A stretch of DNA of 64,000 bases from NCBI GenBank assembly GCA_963822295.1, contig CAWGHD010000002.1:2108001-2172000 (forward strand), written 5' to 3'. A program made the position numbers and the translations under genes. The number at the start of each line of letters is the position of its first letter. Within the stretch, counting starts at the first letter, position 1. This document shows positions 51,913-60,784 of this stretch, one piece after another. The DNA comes from VRUE01 sp963822295. GTDB taxonomy: Bacteria > Actinomycetota > Thermoleophilia > Solirubrobacterales > 70-9. Under the pieces are notes generated by a model. That model was not told the DNA's origin, did not search any database, and was given only the letters and a program-made list of their open reading frames with translations.

Positions 51913-52827
51913 GTGCCGCCCACGCTCTCCTACTGCGTCGTGAACACGAACGGCCGCGACGACCTGCTCGCCTGCCTCGAGGCGATCGAGCGCACCCATC
52001 CCGCCGGCGTCGAGCGCGAGGTCCTCGTCCTCGACAACGCTTCCGAGGACGGCTCGGCCGAGGCGGTGAGGGCGCTGGGGCGGGACATCCGCCTCTTCGA
52101 GCTCGAGCGCCGCGCCGGCAAGGCGGCGAACGACTCGACCCTGATGCGGGAGGCGACGGGCCGCTTCTGCCTCCTGCTGAACGAGGACTCGGAGCTGCGC
52201 CCCGGAGCCTCCGAGGCGCTGATCGCCGCCCTCGAGGCGGACCCGGCCGCCGGCGCGGCGGGCGCGCGGCTGCTCGACTCCAAGGGCGACCCGGTTCCCT
52301 GCGCCTGGCGCTTCCCGGGGGTCGGGACGGCGCTCGCGGGGGCCGTCTTCGCACACCGCGCCCTCACGGTCCAGAGCTCGGGCGAGGAGACCCGCCGGGT
52401 CGACTGGGCGCAGTCGAGCGCGCTGCTGGTGCGCCGCGAGGCGGCGGCCGAGGTCGGCTATCTCGACCCCGACTTCTTCGTCTACTACGACGAGTGCGAC
52501 TTCTGCAGGCGGCTCGCCGAGGCCGGGCACCACACCCTCTTCGTGCCCGCCGCGGAGGCCGTCCATCACGACCAGCTCTCCACCGACCTCTCCGCGGGCC
52601 TGCCCCGGATCGTCGAATTCCACCGCAACCGCGACCTCTACATGCGCAAGCACCACTCGCGGCCGGCGGCGCTCGCGGTCCGCGCGCTCACCGCCTGGTC
52701 CTACGCCCTGCGCGCCCTCGCCGCCCTCGTCCTGCCGAGGCACCCGGCCCGGGTCCACTGGGCCCACGCAAAACAGGCGCTCCTCCCCGCCCGCGGCGAA
52801 TCGATCCGAGACCGGGCCGCCCGCTAG
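51913..52827 (+). CDS. Glycosyltransferase family 2 (rhamnosyltransferase-like)
   Basis: 304 residues from GTG 51913 with GGTGGCGG just upstream. SYCVVNTNGRDDLLACLEAIE, VLVLDNASEDGSAEAVRAL, LLNEDSELRPGASEALIA (metal site) and DPDFFVYYDECDFCRRLAEAGH mark the rhamnosyl-type GT2 subgroup. No membrane segments until a short hydrophobic stretch near 265-280. It faces the flippase operon and is closed by a strong nested hairpin. Confidence 0.9.
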   Translation: MPPTLSYCVVNTNGRDDLLACLEAIERTHPAGVEREVLVLDNASEDGSAEAVRALGRDIRLFELERRAGKAANDSTLMREATGRFCLLLNEDSELRPGASEALIAALEADPAAGAAGARLLDSKGDPVPCAWRFPGVGTALAGAVFAHRALTVQSSGEETRRVDWAQSSALLVRREAAAEVGYLDPDFFVYYDECDFCRRLAEAGHHTLFVPAAEAVHHDQLSTDLSAGLPRIVEFHRNRDLYMRKHHSRPAALAVRALTAWSYALRALAALVLPRHPARVHWAHAKQALLPARGESIRDRAAR

Positions 52828-52828
52828 C

Positions 52829-52877
52829 AAATCCCATCACGTTTGCCATGCGATGCATGGTCAACTTGATGGGATTT
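52829..52877. terminator. Bidirectional nested-hairpin terminator
   Basis: Arms AAATCCCATCA and TGATGGGATTT (11 perfect pairs) enclose GTT...AAC and CCATGC-GAT-GCATGG. It lies two bases after the stop of the GT2 gene and 14 bases from the convergent flippase stop. The A/T ends give a U-rich tail in both directions. Confidence 0.8.
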
Positions 52878-52891
52878 CGGGAAGGGCCTGG

Positions 52892-54430
52892 TTAGGGGCG
52901 GGCGTCCTCGTCGATGCGGAGCGCCTCGTAGGTCTCGGGGATCTCGCCGTCGACGGCGGGCTCCCGCGCGACCGCTCGCAGACGCTCGATCAGCTCGCCC
53001 GGCCGCCGCAGCAGCGCCAGCCAGCGGCGCTCCTCGCGGGTGAAGAAGCCGCTGGCGAGCAGGGTCAGCGGGAAAAGGAGCCAGACGACGGCGCGGCCGA
53101 GCAGCCCGAGCAGCCCGTCGGTCGGCAGCAGCAGCTCGCCGGCCGCGACCAGCACGGCGGAGACGAGGACGATCCGCGCCAGCCGGGCCCATTCGTAGGG
53201 GACGGGGAAGAGGCGCTGGGTGAACCCGTACATCAGCCCGACCACCACCAGGTAGGAGGCGACCAGCGCGATCCCGGCGCCGGCGATCCCGAGCGGCGGC
53301 ACGAGCACGAGGTTGAGCGCGACGTTGACCGCGAGGGCGGCGAGCGTCGCCGGGAGGTTGAACTCGGTGCGCCCGGTCCGGCCGAGGATCACGACCTGGA
53401 CCATGTAGAGGGCGTAGAGGGTGACCGCGGTGGAGATCAGGCCGACCGCTTCGAAGGAGTCGAAGAACTCGGGGGCGGCGAGGGCGCGCGCGATCCAGCG
53501 GGCGAAGAGCCACATGCCGACGACGACGAAGGAGCAGCCGGCGAGGAACCAGGTGACGACGACGGCGTAGGCGCGGCGGGCCTCGTCGTCGTCGCGGATC
53601 GAGTAGGCGAGCGGCGGCCAGGCGAGCTGGAAGCCGCGGACGAGGACGTTGACGCCCTGGGAGAACTTGACCGCGAGCGAGTAGAGGCCGGCCTCGGCGA
53701 GGCCGACGGTGCGGACGATGATGATCCGGTCGACGAAGTTGAGCGCGTAGAGCGAGAGCTCCGCCGGCATCGTCGGCAGGCCGAAGCGGAGCATGCGGCG
53801 CAGCAGGGCGCGATCGACCAGGAGCGAGAGGCTGCGGCGGTGGACGACGATCAGCCCGAGGACGAAGGCGGCGCCGCTGACGTAGCTGCCGAGCAGGAGT
53901 CCGCGGGCACCCTCCCCCTCGCCCACGACGAGGAAGACGGTGAGCCCGATCGCGGCGAGGACGTTGGCGATCGTGACCGTGAAGAAGGCGCGGGCGCGCT
54001 CCTCGAGGCGGAAGAGGGTGAGCAGGTACTCGTGCAGGGTCAGCACCCAGAGCCCGGCGATCGAGATCCGCGCCAGGTCGGCGGCGGGACGGTCGACGAG
54101 CGCTTCGGAGATCGGCTCGGCGAACGGCAGGGCGACGAGCGCCGCGACGGTGCCGAGCCAGAAGAGCGCCGCGAAGGAGGTGGCGACGACCTCGCGGGGC
54201 TCCTCGCCGGACTTGTAATAGAAGCGCAGGACCGCCTCGATCACGCCGAAGCGAATCACGATGCTGGCGGCGACGACGGCCGCGAAGAAGACCTCGGCGG
54301 CGCCGTAGTCGGCCGGCGTCAGGTAGCGCGTGTACAGGGGCAGCAGGGCGACCGCGATCAGCTTCGAGATGACGCTCGCCGCCGTGTAGGCGGCTCCTGT
54401 GGTCGCCAGCCGGCGCAGGTATCCGGACAC
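52892..54430 (-). CDS. Polysaccharide flippase (Wzx/RfbX type)
   Basis: 512 residues with about 14 membrane segments. LATTGAAYTAASVISKLIAVALLPLYTRYLTPADYGAAEVFF is the usual MATE/Wzx N-terminus, and FGLPTMPAELSLYALNFVDRIII marks the middle. It moves undecaprenyl-linked oligosaccharide units across the membrane. A charged C-terminal tail of about 40 residues is cytoplasmic. Last gene of the operon running from 59,151; 9 bases after the ligase stop. Confidence 0.92.
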   Translation of the reverse strand: MSGYLRRLATTGAAYTAASVISKLIAVALLPLYTRYLTPADYGAAEVFFAAVVAASIVIRFGVIEAVLRFYYKSGEEPREVVATSFAALFWLGTVAALVALPFAEPISEALVDRPAADLARISIAGLWVLTLHEYLLTLFRLEERARAFFTVTIANVLAAIGLTVFLVVGEGEGARGLLLGSYVSGAAFVLGLIVVHRRSLSLLVDRALLRRMLRFGLPTMPAELSLYALNFVDRIIIVRTVGLAEAGLYSLAVKFSQGVNVLVRGFQLAWPPLAYSIRDDDEARRAYAVVVTWFLAGCSFVVVGMWLFARWIARALAAPEFFDSFEAVGLISTAVTLYALYMVQVVILGRTGRTEFNLPATLAALAVNVALNLVLVPPLGIAGAGIALVASYLVVVGLMYGFTQRLFPVPYEWARLARIVLVSAVLVAAGELLLPTDGLLGLLGRAVVWLLFPLTLLASGFFTREERRWLALLRRPGELIERLRAVAREPAVDGEIPETYEALRIDEDARP

Positions 54431-54439
54431 GGATCGAGC

Positions 54440-55981
54440 CTATGCCGCGTCGCGGACCGGGGCGGCGGCGCCCAGCGAGGCGCCGACCGCGAGCAGGACC
54501 CAGGTGATCGGGTCCTCGAAGAAGCCGGCGTAGGCCATCGTGTGCGCCAGCAGGGCGAAGAAGGCGGCGAGGACCGCGGCGGTCGCCGGGCCCGGCGCGC
54601 GGCGCGCCGCCTGCCACATCATCGACAGCGCCGCCGCGAGCAGGGCGCAGTAGGCGGCCAGGCCGAGCAGGCCCTGCTCGGCGGCGATCGTGATCGGCTC
54701 GGTGTGGGAGACCGAGACCGGCACCTCTCGCGTGCGCACGTGTTCTCGGTAGGCCTTGGGGAAGGAGCCCGAGCCGTAGCCGTAGGCCGGCCGGTCGGCG
54801 AAGAGCTTCAGCCCCCCCGAGACCAGGTTGGCGCGGCCGCTGGTGTCGATGTTGATCCGCGAGAAGTCCGGCCTGCCGCCGGCGATCGTGACGACCAGCA
54901 GCCCGGCGACGGCGCCGGCGGCGAGCGCGACGAGGGCCCAGCGCAGGCTCCAGCGCAGCGCCGCGAGCGCCGCCAAGCCGGCGAGCAGGGCGATGAAGCT
55001 CGACTGCGAGAAGGTCGGCACGAGCCCAATCCAGAGCACGGCGATCAGGCCCGTGAGCAGCGCCAGGTCGCGGCGCTCGCGCGCCCAGAACAGCGTCGCC
55101 ATCGCGATCACGATCGCCAGCGCCAGATAGCGGCCGTAGATGTTGGGGTCCCAGAAGACCGAGTTGACCCGGAAGTAGGTGTGGAATTCGTTGGAGCGGA
55201 TCACGTGGTCGTTCCAAAACAGCTCGCGGGTCACGTACTCGATCGAGCCGACGAGGACGAAGGCGACCGCCTCGACGGCGACGACCCAGAGCGCGATCCT
55301 CAGCAGCCGCGGGTTCCAATCGACCTCTCTGAGGAGGGCGTAGGCGAGGGAGAAGGGGACGAAGAAGAAGCAGACGTCTTGGAGGCCCTTGCTGAAGTCT
55401 GCCGAGTAGAGCGTCTGGAGGGCGTAGATGACTACTACCGCTGCGAGGGTCCTGGGTAGCCAGACCATGGGGGTTCGGCCGGCCGCTGGCCCGGTCGCGG
55501 GGGGGCCTGCGGGCGGGGGCTTCGCCTCCGTTCTCGACCCCCCCGCGCCCACGCCAACGGCCGGAGAAGCCCCACTGTTAGACAGCCAAAATCGAAACGC
55601 GGTCGCCAGGACCCCCCCGGCGATCACTAGATAGAGGGGGACGAGCAAGTTGGCTGTGTCGCCGCCGGCCTCCAGGGGGATGCGGAAGGGGAGTGCCGCG
55701 ACTATGGCGAGGGGGAGGAGGATGGGCCAGCGGTGGAAGACGAAGGCGAGGGCCGCCGAGATGGCCAGGGCGGCCAGGCCCAGGGCGATGAAGCGGGTGC
55801 TGTCGTCGCGGAGGTCGGCGATCTGGTGGGAGTCCCATTGGTCGCCGATGATCAGCAGCGGGAAGAGGACCAGGGCGGCGAGCATCGCGGCCGAGCGGGC
55901 CCTTCCGGCCGGCAGCAGGATCGCGGCGGCGGCCGCGGCGGCGGCCGCCATCACCCCCAGCCCCGCCAGGACCTCGCTCAC
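54440..55981 (-). CDS. O-antigen ligase / polymerase (WaaL/Wzy family)
   Basis: 513 residues, about 12 membrane segments. The large extracellular loop with YGYGSGSFPKAYREHVRTREVPVSVSHTEPITIAAEQGLLG (GxG...H near 390-430) is the Wzy_C signature. It joins or polymerises glycan units outside the membrane. Odd: a 35-residue Gly/Pro/Ala insert (about 135-170, SNSGASPAVGVGAGGSRTEA...) lies between two membrane helices and is encoded by an imperfect inverted repeat at 55516-55573. ATGA overlap with the upstream gene. Confidence 0.9.
   Translation of the reverse strand: MSEVLAGLGVMAAAAAAAAAILLPAGRARSAAMLAALVLFPLLIIGDQWDSHQIADLRDDSTRFIALGLAALAISAALAFVFHRWPILLPLAIVAALPFRIPLEAGGDTANLLVPLYLVIAGGVLATAFRFWLSNSGASPAVGVGAGGSRTEAKPPPAGPPATGPAAGRTPMVWLPRTLAAVVVIYALQTLYSADFSKGLQDVCFFFVPFSLAYALLREVDWNPRLLRIALWVVAVEAVAFVLVGSIEYVTRELFWNDHVIRSNEFHTYFRVNSVFWDPNIYGRYLALAIVIAMATLFWARERRDLALLTGLIAVLWIGLVPTFSQSSFIALLAGLAALAALRWSLRWALVALAAGAVAGLLVVTIAGGRPDFSRINIDTSGRANLVSGGLKLFADRPAYGYGSGSFPKAYREHVRTREVPVSVSHTEPITIAAEQGLLGLAAYCALLAAALSMMWQAARRAPGPATAAVLAAFFALLAHTMAYAGFFEDPITWVLLAVGASLGAAAPVRDAA
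55516..55573. repeat. Imperfect inverted repeat inside the O-antigen ligase gene
   Basis: GGGGCTTC (55516-55523) and GAAGCCCC (55566-55573), with further partial pairing (CGCCTCCG with GGCCGGAG) around a C-run. It encodes the low-complexity insert between two membrane helices. Confidence 0.4.
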
Positions 55982-56493
55982 TCCGCGCCCCCTGGCCCCT
56001 TATGTCTCTCTGAGGCACTCAAGGCGCCAGACCGATCGCAGCTCTTGGTCGGCCGGCGCGGCGCCTCGTGCAGTGTGATCGCGCCCGGCGGGACCAGGAC
56101 CCGATCCTCACCCAGCATCTTCACCCGCAGCTTGTAGCGGCCGGGGGGCGCCGGGCCGCGGTTCAGGCGGGTGCGGCCGTCCCAGTGGAAGGTGGAGAAC
56201 GTGTAGCGCTTGAGGAAGCGATCGCGGGCGAGGGTGTAGACGACCTTGCCGCCCGGCTTGATCACCTGGACGATCGCGTCGTCGGACTGCGTCATCCGGA
56301 AGCGGATCCGGATCGTGTCGAAGCGGCAGTCGCGGTTGGGCGTGAACGAACGGCTCGCGGGGACGCCGAACCTCACCTTGTCGAGGACCAGCGGGTCGCG
56401 CTTCAGCCTTTGCGACCAGGCGAAGGCGGCGAGCGTTGCGAGGACGAGAAGCCCGAAGACGACCGTCGCGACGCTAACCGGACGACGAGGCAT
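55978..56493 (-). CDS. Membrane-anchored Ig-like/FlgD-type beta-domain protein
   Basis: 171 residues: a signal anchor at 6-27 (SVATVVFGLLVLATLAAFAW), then a beta-sandwich with NRDCRFDTIRIRFRMTQSDDAIVQVI, GGKVVYTLARDRFLKR and APPGRYKLRVKMLGEDRVLVPPGAITL. The order TFHWDGRTRLN...PPGRYKLRV matches FlgD-like Ig domains found in exported proteins. The 5' end overlaps the LytR_C gene by 20 bases. Role in polysaccharide export or wall contact is inferred from position only. Confidence 0.75.
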   Translation of the reverse strand: MPRRPVSVATVVFGLLVLATLAAFAWSQRLKRDPLVLDKVRFGVPASRSFTPNRDCRFDTIRIRFRMTQSDDAIVQVIKPGGKVVYTLARDRFLKRYTFSTFHWDGRTRLNRGPAPPGRYKLRVKMLGEDRVLVPPGAITLHEAPRRPTKSCDRSGALSASERHKGPGGAE

Positions 56494-57247
56494 TGTCCTC
56501 GCCGATCACGACCGCGACCGGTGCCCCCGCCGCCACGACGGCGATTTCCGAGGTCATCGGCCGCACCCGGGGAATGTCCAGCGCCGCCGCCACTTTGTGC
56601 GCGGCGGCCCCGTTCTGCGGTTTGAACATGACGACGCTCTCCTCGAAGCTGGAGCTGCTGTTGGTGACGGCCCCGAGTTGGAACCCGTTGCGCTCGACGG
56701 TGTCGCCGAAGCTGCCGGCCAGCCCTTCGACCGCGGTCCCGTTGAGCACGGCGACCTCGACCTGGCTCGGCCTGAAGCCCGCCGACTGCTTGCTCTTCCC
56801 GTCACCGTCGTCGCCGCCGCCGAAGCCCTCGAGGACGGCGAAGGCGATGCCGCCGCCGACCAGGACCACGATCAAGAAGGTCGCCACCAGGACACCCGGC
56901 TCGGAGAACCGCGACCGGCCGCCGGAGAAGGTCTCCCTGAGGCGCTCGGACCGCGTCAGTTCGGGCAGCCCGGCCTCGCGCCGCTCGCGCCGCGTCTCGC
57001 GCAGCTCGGCCGCCGCGCGCTCCTCCTCGCGGGCCTCTTCCAGCTTGCGCATCTCCTCGGCGCGCTCGGAGGCGGCCGCCGAAGTTGACTCCTTGCGCTC
57101 GGAGTCGCGCTCCGGCGCCGAGCCCGCCCATTCGCGCAGGCGGCGGATGTCGCGACCCTGCGTGAACGAGACCAGGATCAGGACCGCGAGGCCGAAGAAA
57201 GCAGCCAAACCCGCGTAGGAGCCTATTTCCGTGAGCAGTTGACGCAA
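56474..57247 (-). CDS. LytR_C-domain membrane protein
   Basis: 257 residues. The start is set at a TTG at 57247, the only start codon before the first hydrophobic segment, so it is uncertain. Membrane helix 1 (SYAGLAAFFGLAVLILVSF) is followed by a long charged coil (EEMRKLEEAREEERAAAELRETRRERREAG), membrane helix 2 (VLVATFLIVVLVGGGIAFAVLEGF), and a LytR_C domain (VEVAVLNGTAVEGLAGSFGDTVERNGF). LytR_C domains accompany LytR-CpsA-Psr proteins that attach glycans to peptidoglycan; here the catalytic LCP domain is absent. Confidence 0.8.
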   Translation of the reverse strand: MRQLLTEIGSYAGLAAFFGLAVLILVSFTQGRDIRRLREWAGSAPERDSERKESTSAAASERAEEMRKLEEAREEERAAAELRETRRERREAGLPELTRSERLRETFSGGRSRFSEPGVLVATFLIVVLVGGGIAFAVLEGFGGGDDGDGKSKQSAGFRPSQVEVAVLNGTAVEGLAGSFGDTVERNGFQLGAVTNSSSSFEESVVMFKPQNGAAAHKVAAALDIPRVRPMTSEIAVVAAGAPVAVVIGEDNASSSG

Positions 57248-57261
57248 GTTGCGGCGGGAGG

Positions 57262-59151
57262 CTACTCGTCGGGGACGACCGTCGCCGCGTCGCCGCCGGG
57301 GGTGGTGATGATCTCCACCACCTTCTCGGCCAGATTCGCCTCGTCGCCGGCCATCACCATGTGCTCGAGCGAGTTGAGGGTGTTGTCGACCCAATCGGGG
57401 TCGATCGGCGTCTCGCGGAGCGCGCGGCGGATCCGCTTCGCCGCCGTCGGCTGCACGCTCTCCCCCGCCCCGAACAGCTCCTCGTGGAGCTTCTCGCCGG
57501 GCCGGGGCTGGGTGAACTCGACCGCGATGTCGGCCTCCGGCTCATACCCGGCGAGGCGGATCATGTTGTGGGCGAGGTCGAGGATCTTGACCGGCTCGCC
57601 CATGTCGAGGACGAAGACCTCCCCCTTGCCGGCGCCGATGTCGCCGGCCCGGATCACGAGCTGGACCGCCTCCGGGATCGTCATGAAGTAGCGCGTCATC
57701 TCCGGGTGGGTGACGGTGACCGGCCCGCCGCGCTCGATCTGGCCGCGGAAGATCGGCACGACGCTGCCCGAGGAGGCGAGGACGTTGCCGAAGCGGACCC
57801 CGGCGAAGCGGGTGCCCGGGTGCTTGTTGCCGGCCGCCTCGACGATCCACTCGGCCATCGCCTTGGAGGCGCCCATCACCGTCTGCGGGTTGCAGGCCTT
57901 GTCGGTGGAGATCAGGACGAAGCGCTCGACCTTCGAGGCGGCGGCGGTCTCGGCCGTGATCCGGGTCGCGATCGCGTTGTTGCGAACCGCCTCCAGCGGG
58001 TTGGCCTCCATCAGCGGCACGTGCTTGTAGGCGGCGGCGTGGAAGACGACGCTCGGTTTGAAGCGCTGCATCACCTCGAGCATCCGGTGCGGCTCCTTGC
58101 AGTCGGCGAGCACCGACTCGACGCTGGTGAAGTGGCGCTCCTCGACCATCTCGCGGTCGATCTCGAAGAGGTTGTCCTCGGCGTGGTCGAGCATGACCAG
58201 GAGCCGCGGGCCGACCCGGGCGATCTGCCGGCAGAGCTCGGAGCCGATCGAGCCGCCGGCGCCGGTGACGAGGACGATGCGGTCGCGCAGGTAGGCGCCA
58301 ACGCGGTCGAGCTCGAAGACGACCGGGTCCCTGCCGAGCACGTCCTCGACCTGGACCTCGCGCAGCTGCTTGTTGAGCTGGACGCCGCCGCGCAGGAGCT
58401 CGAACACCGTCGGCAGCGTGCGCACCCGGATCTCCCGCTCGCGGCAGGCGGCGACGATCCTGCCGCGCAGGGTGCCGGGGGCCGAGGGGATCGCGATCAC
58501 GACCTCGTCGGGCTCTGTCTCGTCGAGGATCTCGGCGATTTGCTTGGTCGAGCCGAGCACCTTGAGGCCGCCCGACATCCGCATCCCCCGCTTGCGCGGG
58601 TCGTCGTCGACGAAGCCGATCGCGGTCGCGCCGAGACGCGGGTTGAGCTGCAGCTCGCGGACCACCATCTGCCCGCCGGCGCCGGCGCCGACGACCAGCA
58701 TCTCGTGCTTGGGGACCCGCGCGCCGCGCGAGGGGCGCTCGACGATCAGCCGCACGGCGAGGCGGGCGCCGGCGATCAGCAGCAGGGTGAGGATGAAGTC
58801 CATCACCGCGACCGAGCGCGGCAGGCTGTGCTCGAACGGCTGCGCCACGGTGAAGGCGACGACGAGGATGCCGCTGGCGACGGCGACGGCGCGAACGATC
58901 AGGACGAAGTCCCGGCCGCTCACGTAGCGCCACCACTTCTGGTAGAGCCCGAAGGCCGCGAAGACGACGATCTTGCCGACGACGACGAGGCCGACGGCCT
59001 GCACGAAGAGGTCCTCGTATCGGGGCGGCATGCCGTCCGAATCGAGGAAGCGGAGCCGGAACGCCAGGTAGAAGGCGAGCGCGACGAGAGCAGCGTCGGC
59101 CGTCACCTGGAGAAGCCGGTTGCGGTAGACGGGGTGGTTCAACCGGTGCAT
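57262..59151 (-). CDS. WbpM/PglF-type nucleotide-sugar 4,6-dehydratase (CapD family)
   Basis: 629 residues. Four membrane helices at 15-150, a CoA-binding-like Rossmann domain (KHEMLVVGAGAGGQMVVREL) at about 165-270, then the SDR catalytic domain with VLVTGAGGSIGSELCRQIA, FHAAAYKHVPLME and FVLISTDKACNPQTVMGASK. As in WbpM/FlaA1 relatives the SDR Tyr is replaced in the long form by Met/other residues in the PTNVMGASK context. Makes a 4-keto-6-deoxy UDP-HexNAc, precursor of unusual amino-sugars such as bacillosamine. First gene of the operon through the flippase. Confidence 0.92.
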   Translation of the reverse strand: MHRLNHPVYRNRLLQVTADAALVALAFYLAFRLRFLDSDGMPPRYEDLFVQAVGLVVVGKIVVFAAFGLYQKWWRYVSGRDFVLIVRAVAVASGILVVAFTVAQPFEHSLPRSVAVMDFILTLLLIAGARLAVRLIVERPSRGARVPKHEMLVVGAGAGGQMVVRELQLNPRLGATAIGFVDDDPRKRGMRMSGGLKVLGSTKQIAEILDETEPDEVVIAIPSAPGTLRGRIVAACREREIRVRTLPTVFELLRGGVQLNKQLREVQVEDVLGRDPVVFELDRVGAYLRDRIVLVTGAGGSIGSELCRQIARVGPRLLVMLDHAEDNLFEIDREMVEERHFTSVESVLADCKEPHRMLEVMQRFKPSVVFHAAAYKHVPLMEANPLEAVRNNAIATRITAETAAASKVERFVLISTDKACNPQTVMGASKAMAEWIVEAAGNKHPGTRFAGVRFGNVLASSGSVVPIFRGQIERGGPVTVTHPEMTRYFMTIPEAVQLVIRAGDIGAGKGEVFVLDMGEPVKILDLAHNMIRLAGYEPEADIAVEFTQPRPGEKLHEELFGAGESVQPTAAKRIRRALRETPIDPDWVDNTLNSLEHMVMAGDEANLAEKVVEIITTPGGDAATVVPDE

Positions 59152-59209
59152 GGGAGCCGAGCGAGTTTAGATGGTGTTCAGCTTCCTCCCTACAATCTCC
59201 GCTTCACTG

Positions 59210-59902
59210 ATGCCGGTCCCCAGCCAACTCATCCCATTCGCCAGCGTCACGGACTTCTTCCTCGACCCGATCGTCAACGCGGGGACCGACTTCATCAGCA
59301 GTACCGGTCTCCCCGCGGTCTTCATCTTGATGGCGCTCGAGTCCGCCTGCCTGCCGGTGCCGAGCGAGGCGATCATGCTGTTCGCCGGCTCCAGCGTCGC
59401 CGCCGGCGAGCTCTCGCTGTTCGGGGTCGTCGCCGCCGGCGTGCTCGGCAACCTGGTCGGCTCCTGGGCCGCCTACGCGGTCGGCTACTACGCCCGCCTC
59501 GACCTGCTCGAGAAAAACCGCCTGATCCACGTGCCGCCCAAGTACCTGAAATGGGCGGACGACTGGTTCGAGCGCTACGGCGACGCGACCGTCTTCTTCA
59601 CCCGCATGCTGCCGATCATCCGCACCTTCATCTCGCTGCCGGCCGGGATCGCGAAAATGCCGTTCTGGCGTTTCACCGTGCTCACCCTGCTCGGCTGCAT
59701 CCCGTGGGTGTTGATGCTGGCGCTGGTCGGGGAAGCGGTGGGCGAGAACTGGGAGGAGTGGCGCGGCCACCTGCATTACCTCGACTACGCCGTCGTCGCC
59801 GCGGTCCTGCTCGGCGGCGTCTATCTCTTGATCCGGCGCCGCCGCGGAGGCGGGCCGGGCCCGAAGCCGGAGGCGGCGGCCGAGCTTGAGCAGACCGGCT
59901 GA
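59210..59902 (+). CDS. DedA-family membrane protein
   Basis: 230 residues from ATG 59210; the frame extends to 59171, but a TACAAT at 59191-59196 makes the downstream start likelier. DedA hallmarks: LESACLPVPSEAIMLFAGS (E-x-P-x-P-x-E type), GNLVGSWAAYAVGYY, FTRMLPIIRTFISLPAGIAKMPFWRF. DedA/VTT proteins act in undecaprenyl phosphate or lipid recycling across the membrane, which fits the uppP gene that overlaps its end by 17 bases. Confidence 0.88.
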   Translation: MPVPSQLIPFASVTDFFLDPIVNAGTDFISSTGLPAVFILMALESACLPVPSEAIMLFAGSSVAAGELSLFGVVAAGVLGNLVGSWAAYAVGYYARLDLLEKNRLIHVPPKYLKWADDWFERYGDATVFFTRMLPIIRTFISLPAGIAKMPFWRFTVLTLLGCIPWVLMLALVGEAVGENWEEWRGHLHYLDYAVVAAVLLGGVYLLIRRRRGGGPGPKPEAAAELEQTG

Positions 59903-60695
59903 CGGCTCGATTCCCTCCGGCCGCGCGATCGCGCTGGGATTCGTCCAGGGCCCGGCCGAGCTGCTCCCGGTCTCCAGCTCCGCCCATATCGTCCTCCTCC
60001 CCTGGCTCGCCGGATGGGAGTGGGACGAGCTCGACCCCGAGGCCCGCAAGAGCTTCGAGGTCGCCCTCCACGCGGGCGCTGCCGCCGCGCTGCTGATCGG
60101 CCAGCGGGCGACGATCGCCGAGGAGCTGCGCGAGTTCGACGCGCGGCGGGCGGCGGTGCTGGCGCTCTCCTTCCTGCCCGCCGCGATCGCCGGCTACACG
60201 CTCGAGCGCCAGATCGAGCGGCGTCTCGGCGGGCCGCGATCGACCGCGATCGGGCTGCTCGCCGGCGCGGCGGCGATGCTCGCCGGCGACACCCGCCCTC
60301 AGCGCCGCGGCCGTGGAGACGCAACCGCCGGCGACGGCCTCGTCCTCGGCATCGCCCAGGCGGCGGCGCTGGCGCCGGGCGTCTCCCGCAACGGCGTCAC
60401 CCTGGCGGCGGCGCGCTGGCGCGGCTTCACCCGCGACCAGGCCAATCTGCTCTCGCGGACGATCGCGCTGCCGATCATCGTCGGCGCCTCGACCCTCAAG
60501 GGCGTGCGCCTCGGCCGCCGCGGCGTCTCGCCGGAGCTGCGCCGGGCGATGGCCCTCGGCACCGCCGCCTCCTTCGCCTCGACCCTCGCCTCGCAGCGGC
60601 TGATCCGCCTGGTCGAGCGCGACCGCGCCCTCTGGCCCTACGCCGCCTACCGGGGAGGCCTCGCCGTTGCGGTTCTTGCGAAGCTGAGGCGCTAA
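59886..60695 (+). CDS. uppP: Undecaprenyl-diphosphatase (BacA/UppP)
   Basis: 269 residues from a TTG at 59886. FVQGPAELLPVSSSAHIVLLPW is the first active-site motif (usually GLTEFLPVSSSGH) and PGVSRNGVTLAAARWRGFTRDQA the second (usually PGTSRSG). About seven membrane segments. It dephosphorylates undecaprenyl diphosphate so the carrier can be reused by the sugar transferase and wall synthesis. Both motifs are slightly diverged (PAELL, SRNG) but key Glu, Ser, His and Arg are kept. Confidence 0.9.
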   Translation: MSRPADGSIPSGRAIALGFVQGPAELLPVSSSAHIVLLPWLAGWEWDELDPEARKSFEVALHAGAAAALLIGQRATIAEELREFDARRAAVLALSFLPAAIAGYTLERQIERRLGGPRSTAIGLLAGAAAMLAGDTRPQRRGRGDATAGDGLVLGIAQAAALAPGVSRNGVTLAAARWRGFTRDQANLLSRTIALPIIVGASTLKGVRLGRRGVSPELRRAMALGTAASFASTLASQRLIRLVERDRALWPYAAYRGGLAVAVLAKLRR

Positions 60696-60781
60696 CTCCA
60701 AATCTTGGAGAAGTTTGGAGATAGCTTGGAGTTGTGCTACAAACTCCAAATCTTGGAGAAGTTTGGAGATAGCTTGGAGTT
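60694..60781. repeat. Two identical 40-bp repeats upstream of fic
   Basis: Copies at 60694-60733 and 60742-60781, identical, eight bases apart. Each contains CTCCAA/TTGGAG in both orientations: an inner CTCCAAATCTTGGAG hairpin and outer arms AACTCCAA/TTGGAGTT. The final TTGGAG ends a few bases before the fic start and can serve as its ribosome site. Operator array, attenuator or recombination footprint are all possible. Confidence 0.75.
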
Positions 60782-60784
60782 CGG

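Noticed and set aside
52853..55459. 868-codon plus-strand open frame
   Set aside because: Antisense of the flippase and ligase; acidic low-complexity translation with no recognisable motif.
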